Positions 23,288 through 35,825 of a DNA stretch of 64,000 nucleotides are shown one piece after another; within the stretch, counting starts at the first letter, position 1; each line of letters begins with the position of its first letter. Below the pieces are notes generated by a model, which was not told where the DNA came from, ran no database searches, and worked only from the letters and a program-made list of their open reading frames with translations. This stretch comes from Pectinophora gossypiella. Its lineage: Eukaryota > Arthropoda > Insecta > Lepidoptera > Gelechiidae. The position numbers and the translations under genes were made by a program. The stretch spans positions 10,912,001-10,976,000 of the forward strand of contig NC_065408.1 of the NCBI RefSeq assembly GCF_024362695.1. Reading direction: 5' to 3'.

Positions 23288-26200
23288 ATGGCACTAATAC
23301 TGCAATACATAAATGACATGCACCTATTTATGGATAAATATGGAGGTGAGTAATATGCCAAAATAATCTGCCAATTGATAAGTGATAATTCTAACCCAAT
23401 CAATGATAACCAGTCGGCGGCATTCAATTAACAGAAAATTACTTTACATTAACTTATTCCGGTAACTATACCAATTATTAGTTATTCGTAATTTTCCACT
23501 AACTAACGAATTAATTTATGACTCTAAATTAAAGTTCTAAACTAACCTTCACATAATATTAAGAATGTTTATAAAAATATATTAATTACAGTATCAATTT
23601 TTACTGCCTGTTTCAAGTCATAAAATTTATTTTCAGTTCTAAAAAGTAATAAATTATAACATATTACAATTTACTTAACTACCTTATTCTTTACAAATTT
23701 ATTTAAAAACTACAATTTTCTTCTCTGTATTATTTATATTGCAATATAACAATAGCTTTTCTACAAAAAAATACATACCTAGCTAAAAGCATGACTTGGT
23801 AGACAGGTATTTTAACACTTAGCAATTTAATGTGTAACAACAGAATATAAATTATTGAAAATTAATAATACATTTTATAAAATAAGATATTAACATTGTC
23901 ATTAGTTCATTACCCATGCATTATCTTGTTACCCTGAAGGGTCACTAGTCACTACAATACAAAATTGTGCAAAATACAAAGTTGCATGTACATATGCAAG
24001 CTGATATATTTAAAGATCAGTTTGACACATTTACAGTTCACTAATCTATACCTCTAAAAATACTCTCCAGCTGTTGTCTCTACTCTGAACTGAATTTCAG
24101 ATGCCAAAAGAATATACCAAATTACAATATGTGATAGATGGAAGTATAGAATGTCCTGAAAATTTGGACTGACAGATATCTATTTGAAAATATTTATTTT
24201 TATGTAGGTACATATGTAACATAATGCTACATAAAAAACACAATCAAGGCCTATAACTTATTGTTGAACATTTAACCATTGTGTGCAAAATCTGTAAGGT
24301 TGAAACATCCATTCATGTATGAGTAACATGAAAAATGAAACAGTTGCCTACTTCCTTAAAAATTAATCTATAGTTAAAACATAAAAATATAAAACAAATG
24401 TTTAATTCTAATTTTATTGGAACATCTACATGTTTTCATTGAATCACTGTTTGATATGTTATCAAATTTATTAACTTATTAAGTCAAATGAGTTCAATGA
24501 GGTAATTGTACTTGGAACAGTTCAATATTCAGTTTATTATAATTAACTACTTTTTATTATAATTAACTACTTTTATAAAACTACAATTAATTATAAAACT
24601 ACTTGATATCTTACAAAGAAGCTAAGAGGTCAAGTGTACTTTCAATTGTATGTGTGAACAAAAGTGCAGCAAATTACAGTGCAGTAGCAGTTATAGAGAC
24701 ATAGGTGTAATAACACAGCAATCCGGACGTCCCTTGTGTCGCCGGTTAACTGATAAAAGTGTAACTACCTCTGATTGTCCCCTTGCTGGTCAAGTGGGTT
24801 GATATCAGTTTATTTTTACACTTGCTGCTTTAGAATAATATACCTACTTTCATAGTATAACATGTTGAATATTTATTACTTACTTAATTTTACTTTTTTT
24901 AAATAGTTGTATACTACAACTTATCAATAAAACAGTATGTTAAAAAATATTACTCCCTTTCTGGAGCAGCTGTAAAACAAAGGAGTAAAAGTAATTGGTG
25001 CTATCATTAGGTGTTTCTTTTATTTTCAGACCCTAGGACAAATCCATGGTTCCTGATGAGCTCTCCATTCCCTACATTATTAATATGTCTCACCTACGTA
25101 TATCTAGTCAAGGTAAAATTGTTAAATCCATTGTTTAGTTTGTTTAAATTCATTGACACTTCAAATAAATGTCAAATTATTGTACAATATATGTTTTTGC
25201 AAACTATGTCTGAAATATCTATGCAGGCATAAGTATGTATACATATTAGTTGACTAGAAGATGCATGTAGATTCCGTCATATTCTTAAAATTATATTATT
25301 TCAAGCTGTCAAGTTATTAAGTCTTATTCATGCAGCTGACAATTAAAATAACAAAAGAAACAATAAATTGTTATGCTAATTTCTTTCATATTAATGCAAG
25401 TATTAATCATTTACATATTTGTAATGTAATATTATTATTTTTTCAGGTTTTAGGTCCACGATTTATGGAAAATAGAAAACCATATGAATTAAAAAAATTA
25501 TTAATAGTTTACAACTTTTTACAAGTGATATTCAGCGCCTGGCTTTTCTATGAGGTAAGGACAACTCAATCTTAATTGGTTTCCAATTTGTCATTTTATG
25601 CGCACTAATAATGTATTGTTACATAATTTTATTGGAATGGAGTGAAATACTGTTCCCATAATGACTGAGCCAAGTTGCTCAATTCCATTGTTCAATTAAA
25701 TGACTCTATGTGCCGCAAAAATATTACTGTCGTCGCCACTTCGATTGCGGCGATCAGAATGGCCGTGTCTTTATCAATATTTCCAGGTGTTATTGTATTC
25801 CTGTTTTCAGATGTTGGTTTTTAAAGGTGACATGAATTATATTAATTTTACGATTAATAATTAACGAAAATATAACAGCCGATATGCTATCTTACTAGAT
25901 TTACCTGTAACATGCCTTCCCGCCAATTTAAGATTTGACCTTTAACAGCATCCTTCCAACTATTCCGTAGTTTGAGCGCTACAGCAAAAACGTAGGTATA
26001 ATTATTGATTTGAAATACTAATAATGCTTATTTTACTTTAATGTAAGACATAGCGTTTTAGTTTATGACAAATAAAAACTTTTGTTTTGAAATGCTATGC
26101 CCAGAGCTTGATGGGGGGCTGGCTGAAGCATTACAGCTTCCGATGCCAGCCTGTGGACTACACAGACAATCCTATTGCGACTCGAGTAAGTGCAGATGAG

Positions 26201-29200
26201 GCATGAGCCGAGGACACGGTGCGCGGTGCCAGGAACGACTAACCCCCGCCATTGTAAATATACATCGTGCTCATCGTTTTACTTTCAGGACACTGTATAT
26301 AGTACGCCAGGGCGATATGGTAATTACGTCTAGTTATAAATTAGAATAACTACACTAAATACTAACATTAGGACTTTGGAGTCATTATCAATCATGGTGG
26401 CCACATACGACTTGCGCATAAGCGGTGGTTAACCCCGCGCTACCGTGAGACGGTGGCGCACGCGCGCATTGTAAATACGAGTAACACAGGGCCAGGTGTC
26501 GGCATATTGTTTCAGATCGGGGCGGCGGGCTGGTTCACAGGCAGGTATAACTTTCAATGTCAGCCAGTCGACCACTCCAAACATCCACAAACTATGAGGG
26601 TGAATTACCAATTATTTTCATAATCAAACTATATTTAGTAGTCCCTTTCGACTCATTAGATTTTCCATTTGAATTTTCTAAATAACTCCACTATTCTTTT
26701 ATTTGTCCACTATTATCTGTCATTCCTATGAACCGTAGCTGCTTACGAGTGAAAGTAAACAAATTGAGTCGTTTTTACAGGCCTAAGACTTGATTTTTTT
26801 ATTAGTGTTTTCATAATTCTGCACTGACCTAGCCCCATTCTTGCCCGTCGATCTAGTTTACTCCATTCAAGTGCATATTTCATCACAATCACCATGGAGG
26901 TAGAGAGCATTGTACAATATACCACATTACTGTAACAGCCGTGTGTAGTGCTAGAAACTTCATAGTCTCAAGAATACATGCGAAATGTAATTTATGGAGC
27001 GTCGCTTGTGGAAATTGCTCCATTTTGTTGGTGCTTTACAAAATGAGTTGCCATCGCGTCGCCGCAGAACGCAATAAAATAGATTTTGCATTAATGTAAT
27101 CTTGAGACATCATCATTACCCGTGCATTCGCTTGCACATGATTCATACTTCGTCATTACCCCATGTGACGATCCTCACCACACCTGTAAAATATTGTTGT
27201 GAATATACCCATACAATTTCACTCTGCATGTATGTTATTTTACAATAAGTAACTTTTATAATTCAAATTATTATGTAAATAAAAATAAAGTATATAGTAG
27301 TATACTCTTGAATATTGAATTTATTTACGAAAACGTTTCCACTTCAAGAAACTAATTTATAATTGCTAACTTCACAGATGGTACACGCATGTTGGTGGTA
27401 CTATTTCTCGAAGTTCACTGAATTCCTAGATACGGTAAGTCATTTTATATTAACCGATTTAGATTGTCTTTTATATTTCTTATTCCATTTCTTATATTTA
27501 TTTACAGCGTTATACCTTACGTAAGCTTCATAATTTTTCATAGTACCTAATTTTTTTTTTTTTATTAGAATACCAAGCCTATTAAATGGGAAACAATTTT
27601 TCTGATTTAACACAATCTGAATAAAATAGTTTTTAAATGGAAAAAGAAATCCAATTATCGAAATCATAAAGCACTTTTTTACTAATCAGAGAACACTTAA
27701 AAGTTAAAATTCTCTTATATACTTACCATATTAATGTAAATTACATATACACTATTGAATGACCAATTCACGCTCCATTGTTATCACCCACAGATCTTCT
27801 TTGTGCTAAGAAAGAAGTTTGACCACGTATCTACCCTGCACGTGATCCACCACGGCGTAATGCCGATGTCCGTCTGGTTCGGAGTGAAGTTCACGCCAGG
27901 CGGTCACTCCACGTTCTTCGGCCTCCTCAACACATTCGTCCACATCATCATGTATTCATACTACATGCTCGCCGCTATGGGACCACACATGCGGCCATAC
28001 TTGTGGTGGAAGAAATACTTGACCACACTGCAAATGGTAAGTCTCTGTTAAACTGGCAAGTTTCTAACTGTTTATGAACCTAGTGTGGACTTACTTATTT
28101 AATCATTGGATAAAAATCTAGGTTCCGTGTCCACATATAAAAGTAATTATTATTTATTTTGATAACATAAGAATCAACAGGGGAAGTAATAATAATATTA
28201 TTGTATAATTTTTAGTCCCATGTAAAAATACGTGGTAACTTGGATGCTCAAATGAATATCATGACTGATGACTGAACATAGTATAAAGTCGTTTGTGTTG
28301 TGATGTTGCTAAAGTTCTTATTACAAATCTGTAATCGTAATTAGCTTAGGAAATCTACAGTCGAGTCGCCAGTCTTTACGTCATACAGTCGGTAATCACA
28401 ACGGTGTTTATTGTTTTTTATAAAGTTTATACTCTCGCCTGTAAGGGGACAGGTGATCAGCCCATAAAATGGTCCAACTGTTAGAAAGGATAAAATCCAT
28501 CTGTCGGTTTTTGTGGCGATAAGCGATTATTTGTTCCCTGATTAAACAGTAGAATTCGGAGAGCGGAAAAATAATAAGTCGTGTTCGTCAGTAACTTCAT
28601 CTTTGAATTAAATTATTGACGTTAGCTTTTAAGCGACTTTTCTTGGTTTTTTAATGATTACTTTGTTTCATTTTTAAATGTCTAACAAGGAGGGATTTTC
28701 CAGGCTACATTCCCCAAAAAATATAGATGGCACTGTTCAGATTTATCTCTCTTTGCTCAGGGTACATAATTATTCAAATATATAATCTAATGACAGAGGC
28801 ATATATTATATAAAATTAATTGGTTCTCTTTATTTTGATCAGATATACCTATATACATAATAATGGGTGGAAGATGTGTTGTAACAAGGGTCGTCATTTA
28901 TACCCAAAAACAAAGATAAAAGATGCATATTATTATGTCTGTTATCAAAATTTGTACTGTCTGTGAAAGTCCCTCAGTAGCCCTCAGTAAACATTAACAT
29001 TTGACATCCTAAATAAACTAGGAGTTCAAAAAACGTGCGCTAGATGGCGCTGTCCGTGACACTCCAAGTGCAGCACAGAAGTTTATTATTATTTGATTTC
29101 TCCCATTTACCTGGCCACTTTATCGTTGAATATTTCTCATAATAAGGGCGTATAGATAATATTTCTGCTTAGTCTTATTAGGCCTTGTTTTATACTCTCA

Positions 29201-29946
29201 TTTTATTTGTCTAATTCTATCTAAACATAATATTTTGTTTCAGGTGCAATTCGTAGGTATAATGGTGCACGCGTTCCAACTGTTGTTCATCGAGTGCGAC
29301 TATCCGCGCGCGTTCGTCTGGTGGATCGGCATGCACGCTGTCATGTTCTTCTTCCTCTTCAAGGACTTCTACAATCAGTCCTACAGAAACAACAAAGCTA
29401 AGGTTTGCTTTCACATAATACCTTAATGTAGGTATAGAACTACAAAATAGCTATGCGATCGTCTAAAAGCAACTCTGTCGCTGTTCATTTATTGACGAAC
29501 CGTCAACTATGGGATCGATACTAGCGCTCGTGGCGGCATGAGTTGAAACTACTCATTTCCTTTAAGGCATAGACAAGAGTCCGTCGTTGCCAGCGCGTCG
29601 ATGTTCCTTGGCAGATGACAGAACTTTTGATAATTATTTTTTAATCAACTTTATATTTTATTTTTATACTTTTAATAATAAAATTAGAGAATCACACTTT
29701 TGCACTCTACTCTCTATAGTCACTAGTAAGGAAAATAATGTCTAGCCTTAATATTAACATAATGCTAAGCTTTAATACTTTATCTGACATTATTTTCAGG
29801 TGCGAGCGCGGTCCCCTCAGCCCGAGACAACGCAAATCTCTGAGAAGGAGATCACGTACAAGAACGGCGCCAGCCTGAACGGCTATAGCAACGGCCACGG
29901 CCGCGGCCTGGTGCGCGCGCGCACCGTGCTGCCCGCCGGCAACTGA
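23288..29946 (+). CDS. Elongation of very long chain fatty acids protein (ELOVL family)
   Basis: This is the condensing enzyme (3-ketoacyl-CoA synthase) of ER fatty acid elongation, using malonyl-CoA. Coding exons: 23288-23345, 25030-25112, 25447-25554, then 26105-26185 or 26516-26599, 27378-27434, 27794-28036, 29244-29402, 29800-29946. Phases are consistent, giving about 311 or 312 residues, normal for the family. Seen motifs (first isoform): KFTEFLDT (122-129), histidine box HVIHH (145-149), NTFVHIIMYSYY (175-186), and TTLQMVQFVG across the exon 6-7 junction. Several hydrophobic membrane segments are evident. The C-terminus is Gly/Arg-rich with no clear dilysine signal. It resembles the insect 'AAEL008004-like' (ELOVL1/7) group, from memory. 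Family assignment is very secure; substrate length is unknown. Confidence 0.93.
26105..26185 (+). other. Elongase alternative exon 4a
   Basis: 81 nt, phase 0 at both ends, acceptor ATGCCCAG, donor GTAAGT. It encodes SLMGGWLKHYSFRCQPVDYT plus seven residues. It is homologous to exon 4b (shared GW, Y.F.CQPVD) and either fits the same place in frame. Confidence 0.85.
26516..26599 (+). other. Elongase alternative exon 4b
   Basis: 84 nt, phase 0 at both ends, acceptor TTGTTTCAG, donor GTGAAT. It encodes IGAAGWFTGRYNFQCQPVDH plus eight residues. Including both 4a and 4b would keep the frame but duplicate the segment, so mutually exclusive use is likelier. The donor is weaker than that of 4a. Confidence 0.85.
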
Positions 29947-31085
29947 CGCAACGCGCGCCCGCCCGCCCTGCGGACCTGTCTGTGAGCCGCCGGGACCCAC
30001 CTACCGCGGCGGACCTGCCTGGGAACCGCCGGGACCACCTCACTCGGCGGACCTGCCTGTGAACCGACGGGTCCCACACACGGCGGACCTGCCTGTGAAC
30101 CGCCGCCGGGTCTCACCACTGACACGGCGCGGGCCCCTCGGGACACGTATGTGACGCTCAATTGGTGGACTTTAACGGGGTGACGGTGTTGATTGTATGT
30201 GGACGCGCGACCGCGCTTCGATAACCTATACAGTTGTTAGTGTTACATGTGATTTTATTTAGTGTAAATATGAGTTAGGAGGTATCGACGGTGTAAATTT
30301 TATTTTAACGAGATGTAAAAGTATAGCTAGATTTTGTGATCGCATAGCGTTTTGTACTTTTATTAGATAATAGTGATGTTGCTTTTAGAGTTAGAGAACC
30401 TCTGAAAGACAGTCATACATAATACCTGCGATTCTCTACGTTATAAAAGGTGCTTCTTCATTGTTCCATATTGTTTTAATTTATTGCTAGAAGCGAGTAC
30501 CTTGCCGCAATAGATTTATGTGACATACTTGCAAAGTCAATTACTTTTTATGTTAATTAATACAATGCACATATTTCAACAAAGTCTGAATTATTTTACA
30601 ATAAGAAACTTTATATTGTTGTGAGAAATCAATGCAAGTTTGACACAAACCTATTTTTTGTTACTAATTGTTATTTTGATTGGAATGATTATATTTCGAC
30701 TGCAATTTTTTTAAGTACAATAGTATTTGAATTTTCAATGCAGATTTAGATAATTATTACACTAAAGTGGTTGTGTTGTTTATTATTTATTTTGTTTAAT
30801 TTATCTTTTATTTATACCAAATTACTATAAATAGGATCAAATTAATGACGGGTTCGTAGCAGTAGCCATTGAAGTTCTTCCGTTGTTTATATAGTCTTCC
30901 GTTTTGTTTGGTACTTATCCAAAATTAAGAGGTGCTTTTTATACTCCGAATGCTGCTTGCCGCAGCTACAAACATACACTCGCCATTTTGTAAATTTGGT
31001 TCATAACTCATATTGAACAGTTTACTGTGTACCTATTGTAACTTTTATACAAAATTATGCGAATAAATGATAAGTATTATATTTT
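29947..31085 (+). other. Elongase 3' UTR and polyadenylation signal
   Basis: Non-coding sequence after the stop. An AATAAA hexamer at 31062-31067 is a good candidate poly(A) signal, which would give a 3' UTR of about 1.1 kb. Earlier variant signals are possible. Confidence 0.5.
29965..30112 (+). repeat. GC-rich minisatellite at the start of the elongase 3' UTR
   Basis: Four imperfect units of roughly 34-40 bp, each with GGCGGACCTGCCTG then GAACCGCCGGG or close variants, start about 20 nt after the stop codon. They are far more GC-rich than the rest of the 3' UTR. Antisense open frames here are artefacts of the high GC content. Confidence 0.8.
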
Positions 31086-31389
31086 ATTATTTTCTTCCTG
31101 TACTTTGACTGAATCTAACCTATCTTAAAATAGTGCTAACAGCTGAACAAGTATTTTTTTAATACTTATAATCGCGATCATAAAGTTTGTCCACGTAGCA
31201 AAAACCGCAGGCTGATTGTTAGTAATAAAAGCTTCAGGTATAAAGCCAATCAGGGCTTACCACTGGACACTGGATTTCGCAAGAGGGAAACCATTGCCCT
31301 ATTTTTCCCTACAAGTTGCATGGAGAATGCTACACCAACAAGAGCGTGGCTCTTAAATTAGTGATAATGACGAGAGTACTTATAGGCAC

Positions 31390-31872
31390 TAATGGGTTAG
31401 TGTAATCGTGTGGGTAGGATGGCGGGTGTATGGTTATAAATGGTGATGATTTCGATACGAGAGGAATCTACAAGCAATGTACTGAATGTACCTAAAATTA
31501 AAAGCAATGTACCTTTTTGGAACATAAGTTATTTCAAAAAATAAGTGCTGATAAAAATAATCAGGCGTTGAAATTTTCGCGAATTTTATTTTCAAATTAC
31601 TTACTCTGAAACCTTTTGTTGCATATTGATGATGTTCAACATGTTGAGGTACATTGCTGTCATACTAATAACAATCTTGAATTGTTAGTAATGTGCTAAG
31701 ATTTAAGAATACACTCGCCATTCTGACAGGTTAGCGGCTCACTTATTTTTTGAAATAACTTTTGTTCCAAAAAGGTACATTACTTTTAATTTTAGGTACA
31801 TTCAGTACATTGCTTGTAAATTATAACCATACACCCGCCATCAGGATGGCGGGTCGATTACCCACACGTGTA
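31390..31872. mobile_element. Foldback/MITE-like element with inverted arms over 100 bp long
   Basis: The left arm (about 31396-31548) and the right arm (about 31741-31872) are inverted copies: GGCGGGTGTATGGTTATAA, CAAGCAATGTACTGAATG, ACCTTTTTGGAACATAAG. The left arm has about 20 extra bases near 31445-31465. The 190-bp centre is AT-rich and non-coding. It sits between the elongase 3' end and the SUMF1 3' end. Confidence 0.65.
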
Positions 31873-32646
31873 ATCGACCTAGGGGCTTAGCCAAGTTGCA
31901 AACGATTATCATAATCCCCTATCAGCCCTCATCATGATAGGCCCCTTATCAGCTCTGTGGGTTAGTGCTTTAGAAGAAATCAATATTATTTTGTTAAATA
32001 AACAAATACCAGATCACTCCATGTTTATTTCTTTAAGTATCAAGTGAGATGAAAATTATCACATGCATAATTACATTGCACACAAAAATTCTACAAAAAG
32101 GTATATGTATGTATATCCCAGTAAAAGAAGTTTTATACATTTCAACTTAGGAACATTCAGTAACACTTACAATTATATACAAATCATAAGTTGGAAGACT
32201 AGTTACGTATATTTTAGGTATATAATGGTTTATTAGTAAATGGTTTATTTAAAATGTATACATACTATTACAGATATTAAAACAGCGAGGTGCCGGATGG
32301 TTTCTTAATATTATTTAAGTACTATAAAAGTTGTACAAACCAAGTAGAATAGGAACGGAATTTAACTCCCTCTCAACTGTCACTGATAATAGAACAGTTT
32401 CAAATAAATGCAATGTGGATATTCTAATACAACAACATTTTTAACACACTTCACAAAAGGATTATTATATGGAAGGTATTTTTTTACGTTTCAAAGGATG
32501 TAGGTGCTTACATTCAATTGGAATGTATTTAGAACTATCACATAGCAAAGTTCCTTTAAACTTGTACACAAATATTTTGTACCTTTTGCATTCAAGTTCC
32601 CTTTCTATTCTATACAACTGACTGCAACAGCCAAATATGGAGATCA
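31873..32646. other. SUMF1 3' flank
   Basis: No coding exon recognised. It probably holds the SUMF1 3' UTR on the minus strand. Confidence 0.4.
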
Positions 32647-34750
32647 TTAGTATTTATTAACAGATTTCGCGCATCGGAAGCCGAGGTTCCCTGCTGTACT
32701 GTCCTCGGTATTGTGTGAGCGAGCTGAACACCGGTAACGGTAACAATACGAGCGATGGCACAGATATGAACCTCCTTTCTTCACTTTCTCTTGTGGCTGA
32801 AACAAGAAAGTTTAACAATGATAATAATAAACAAAATATAAATTTTAAATTGTTCTTTTTGTCCCTGACCATGTATGAATGGCTCTAGAAGTTTTAATCA
32901 TTGATAACTACCAATATGATAGCTAAAGGCTGTAGTGCATATTCGGGTAGTACAAAAGGCAAGTTGACAAGCTGCTTTTTTTGGCTGCAAGTTCCCGACC
33001 AATTGATTATTTATTATACTATAAAACATTTGTGATGTTGTATGGATCAAACAGTGAAACCAACCTTATCAGGTGACCAAGCATTTTCAGTCCACTCCCA
33101 AACGTTGCCAGCCATGTTGTAAAGACCAAAGTCATTGGGTGGAAACATATTAACTGGATTTGTGGCGACATATCCGTCTTTAGCTGAGTTGTGATTTGGA
33201 AACGTCCCTTGCCATATGTTAGCCCTGTAAACAAATAGGTGTATCTTCATACTACATTCCCTACATACTAATGCCCGAAAGAAATTGGTAGAAAGTTGAT
33301 GGCCACCCTTTTGTATGACTTTTATATTTTTATATTAGTGCAACAAAAGTTTTTGATTTGATTTGCAGTAACAAATTAGTCTAACTATATGAAGGTATAC
33401 AAAAGAAAGGGAGTTTGCTTGAAAAAAGAATTAAACAGTAGGTAAAAAACACAAACATATGCTTTCGATCAGGGAACAGCTTATTGCCCCACGGGTACTT
33501 GGTGTCACGGTGACCACCCCGACAAGCTGCTTCCCATTCTGCTTCAGATGGCAGCCGTGCCCCCCTCCACGCGCAGTACGCTCGTGCATCTCGCCAGGAT
33601 ACGTGGATCACTGGGTGGTCCATAACACCTGCACACACAAGTGTTTACTTACATCTAAATAAACAATCTATAATGAACAAAATCACCACAAATCTTTATG
33701 AGAGTTTAGTAGTACTTTACAAACCTGGCATGTTGATGTCCCTGTAGCAAATATAGTGAAGTTAATTGTTTGATTAAGAAGTTACACCATATGTAGTATT
33801 TTGACTTTGACTTTGACAGTACCTAGTGCATGTTAAGCAACATATTTTCATAAACTATACATACTAACTTGACTCTAGTTAAACAATGGACTTTGGATTT
33901 TAGAAGGATATTCGTATTCTCTACTATGTATAGGACATGTTTAGGTGTAAATAATCAAGATGTACTGAAGCATCTAAATTAACAAAATACATCTTTTTTA
34001 ACATGTGGATTCTAAATTATGTTTTACATGTACAAATATTACAATCATTTGTTAAAAGAAAGTTTGCTGCTGGTCGATAATTTCTTTCGAAAGAAACGAA
34101 TTTTACAGAACAATAATAGCAAGGAAAGATTTCATTTAGAAAAACCAAAAACTTTTATAAATTTTCTGATCAAATCTTATAAGCTACCTAAATTTACAGT
34201 ACAGAATATACATACCTGTTATATTAGAATCCGGTCCATATGGATGTTTCCAATCAGCACCAAAAACTTTATACCACCACAGAGCCTGTACAACACGATA
34301 GTCTTTAAGTTGCTCCTTAAAAGTACTGTTCAGGAATAAAGAAAATACAAAACTATCTCCGAATTCTTCTGCTTCAGTCTTATAATTAGTTAACATAACA
34401 TATCGACTAAAATCCCTGTTTGATACTTCGTATTTGTCCAGGTAGAAACTTTTCAAGTCAATGATTCTTTTCGGACCCTCTTTGTCGCTTTCTATAGCTA
34501 CATCATCAGTACCGACCTGATAACTTCCAACTGGTATCAGGACCATATCTTCAGTAGAATCAGGGTTGAGATCTTGAAAATCATCAGTTAGTAAACCAAT
34601 GGGACACTGCTCAATCTTCTGAATTCCAAATACACTAGTAAAGTCCTTTTTTTGGGAATAAGTCCGCCCTATATTACACCCACAACCACTCTTCCGGTTG
34701 TGAGAGTATGAAATTTGTATTATGAGGATAAAAATAACAGGTAAATACAT
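32647..34750 (-). CDS. SUMF1: Formylglycine-generating enzyme (sulfatase-modifying factor 1)
   Basis: It oxidises the active-site cysteine of newly made sulfatases to formylglycine in the ER. Exons (minus): 34216-34750, 33457-33628, 33065-33224, 32647-32796; total 1,017 nt, 338 residues, slightly shorter than the human protein. Seen: a hydrophobic signal peptide (MYLPVIFILIIQISYS), the N-terminal CGCNIGR motif, MVLIPVGSYQVGTDD, HPVIHVSWRDARAYCAWRG, LPSEAEWEAACRGG, NIWQGTFP, and the C-terminal GGSYLCHRSYCYRYRC. Cys302 and Cys307 correspond to the catalytic pair (human Cys336 and Cys341). The start is the first Met before the signal peptide. All splice sites are GT-AG and phases agree. Secure. 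Confidence 0.95.
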
Positions 34751-34849
34751 CTCTTCTTCCTTAAAACCACCTTAAAACACAATAAAAACGAAAAATCCAC
34801 TAGGTACAAAACAAACGTAAACATTCAACTGTCATTTTTGACATTGACA

Positions 34850-35252
34850 TTTTTTTTTTTTTGGTTTGGTTTTCCCCGAAGGGTAAGGCAAAGGGAACTA
34901 TGCCCATACAGCCATGTCTGACGTATTTTTTTTCTTGATGATTAATGAAATGATGAAAGGTGATGATGATGAAACCTAAGCCCCCACCCTCGGAGTAGAC
35001 TCCTACTCCGAACCCCAAACGAATTAACTCAAAAGTCCGCATAAACTTTTGAGTTATGAAGCGGCTTCCTGACACGAAGCGAAAATAGGCAGATACACTT
35101 TGTTTATTGAATACTCCAATATAATAACACTCGCGAATGTCTTCCGACTAACTTAATGCGATCATTAACCACAAAACACCACTTCGTATTAATTATTTAG
35201 ATTATTCAATGAAGAAAGCAACTGTCCCGTTCCCGCCTCCCGCCAAAAAGCC
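34850..35252 (-). mobile_element. Poly(A)-tailed non-tRNA retroposon, copy 1
   Basis: About 400 bp, read on minus: start GGCTTTTTGGCGGGAGG, end GGGGAAAACCAAACC plus an A-run. It is flanked by the 12-bp direct repeat TTGACATTGACA (34838-34849 and 35253-35264), a target-site duplication. It lies about 100 bp upstream of the SUMF1 start codon. The open frame starting MSGSRFITQKF is part of the repeat, not a gene. Confidence 0.85.
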
Positions 35253-35269
35253 TTGACATTGACAAATAC

Positions 35270-35669
35270 ATTTTTTTTTGTTTTGGTTTTCCCCGAAGGG
35301 TAAAGCAAAGGGAACTATGCCCATACAGCCTTGTCTGACGTATTTTTTTTCTTGATGATTAATGAAATGATGAAAGGTGATGATGATGAAACCTAAGCCC
35401 CCACCCTCGGAGTAGACTCCTACTCCGAACCCCAAACGAATTAACTCAAAAGTCCGCATAAACTTTTGAGTTATGAAGCGGCTTCCCGGCACGAAGCGAA
35501 AATAGGCAGATACACTTTGTTTATTGAATACTCCAATATAATAACACTCGCGAATGTCTTCCGACTAACTTAATGCGATCATTAACCACAAAACACCACT
35601 TCGTATTAATTATTTAGATTACTCAATGAAGAAAGCAACTGTCCCGTTCCCGTTTCCCGCCGAAAAGCC
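35270..35669 (-). mobile_element. Poly(A)-tailed non-tRNA retroposon, copy 2
   Basis: Same family and orientation as copy 1. It is flanked by TGACAAATAC (35260-35269 and 35670-35679). Its target duplication overlaps that of copy 1, so one element inserted at the edge of the other. Confidence 0.85.
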
Positions 35670-35825
35670 TGACAAATACGACGGATCCATTTTTTCGATG
35701 ACAAGAATGGCCATTAAACGTTCAATCTGCATCACTGTTCATAAAGATGAACCATGGTAACCATCAAACAAACACGCAACACTATATTTTTTATTTTTTA
35801 CTATTATTATATTACGTATTACGCT

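Noticed and set aside
29707..30161. Antisense open frames (Arg/Gly-rich) over the elongase last exon and 3' UTR
   Set aside because: Explained by the GC-rich coding end and minisatellite; no family motif and opposite to a secure gene.
34800..35492. Paired minus frames beginning M(S/P)GSRFITQKFMRTF
   Set aside because: They lie wholly within the four-copy retroposon (also at 58902); coding is not conserved at the ends and the repeat has poly(A) and target duplications.
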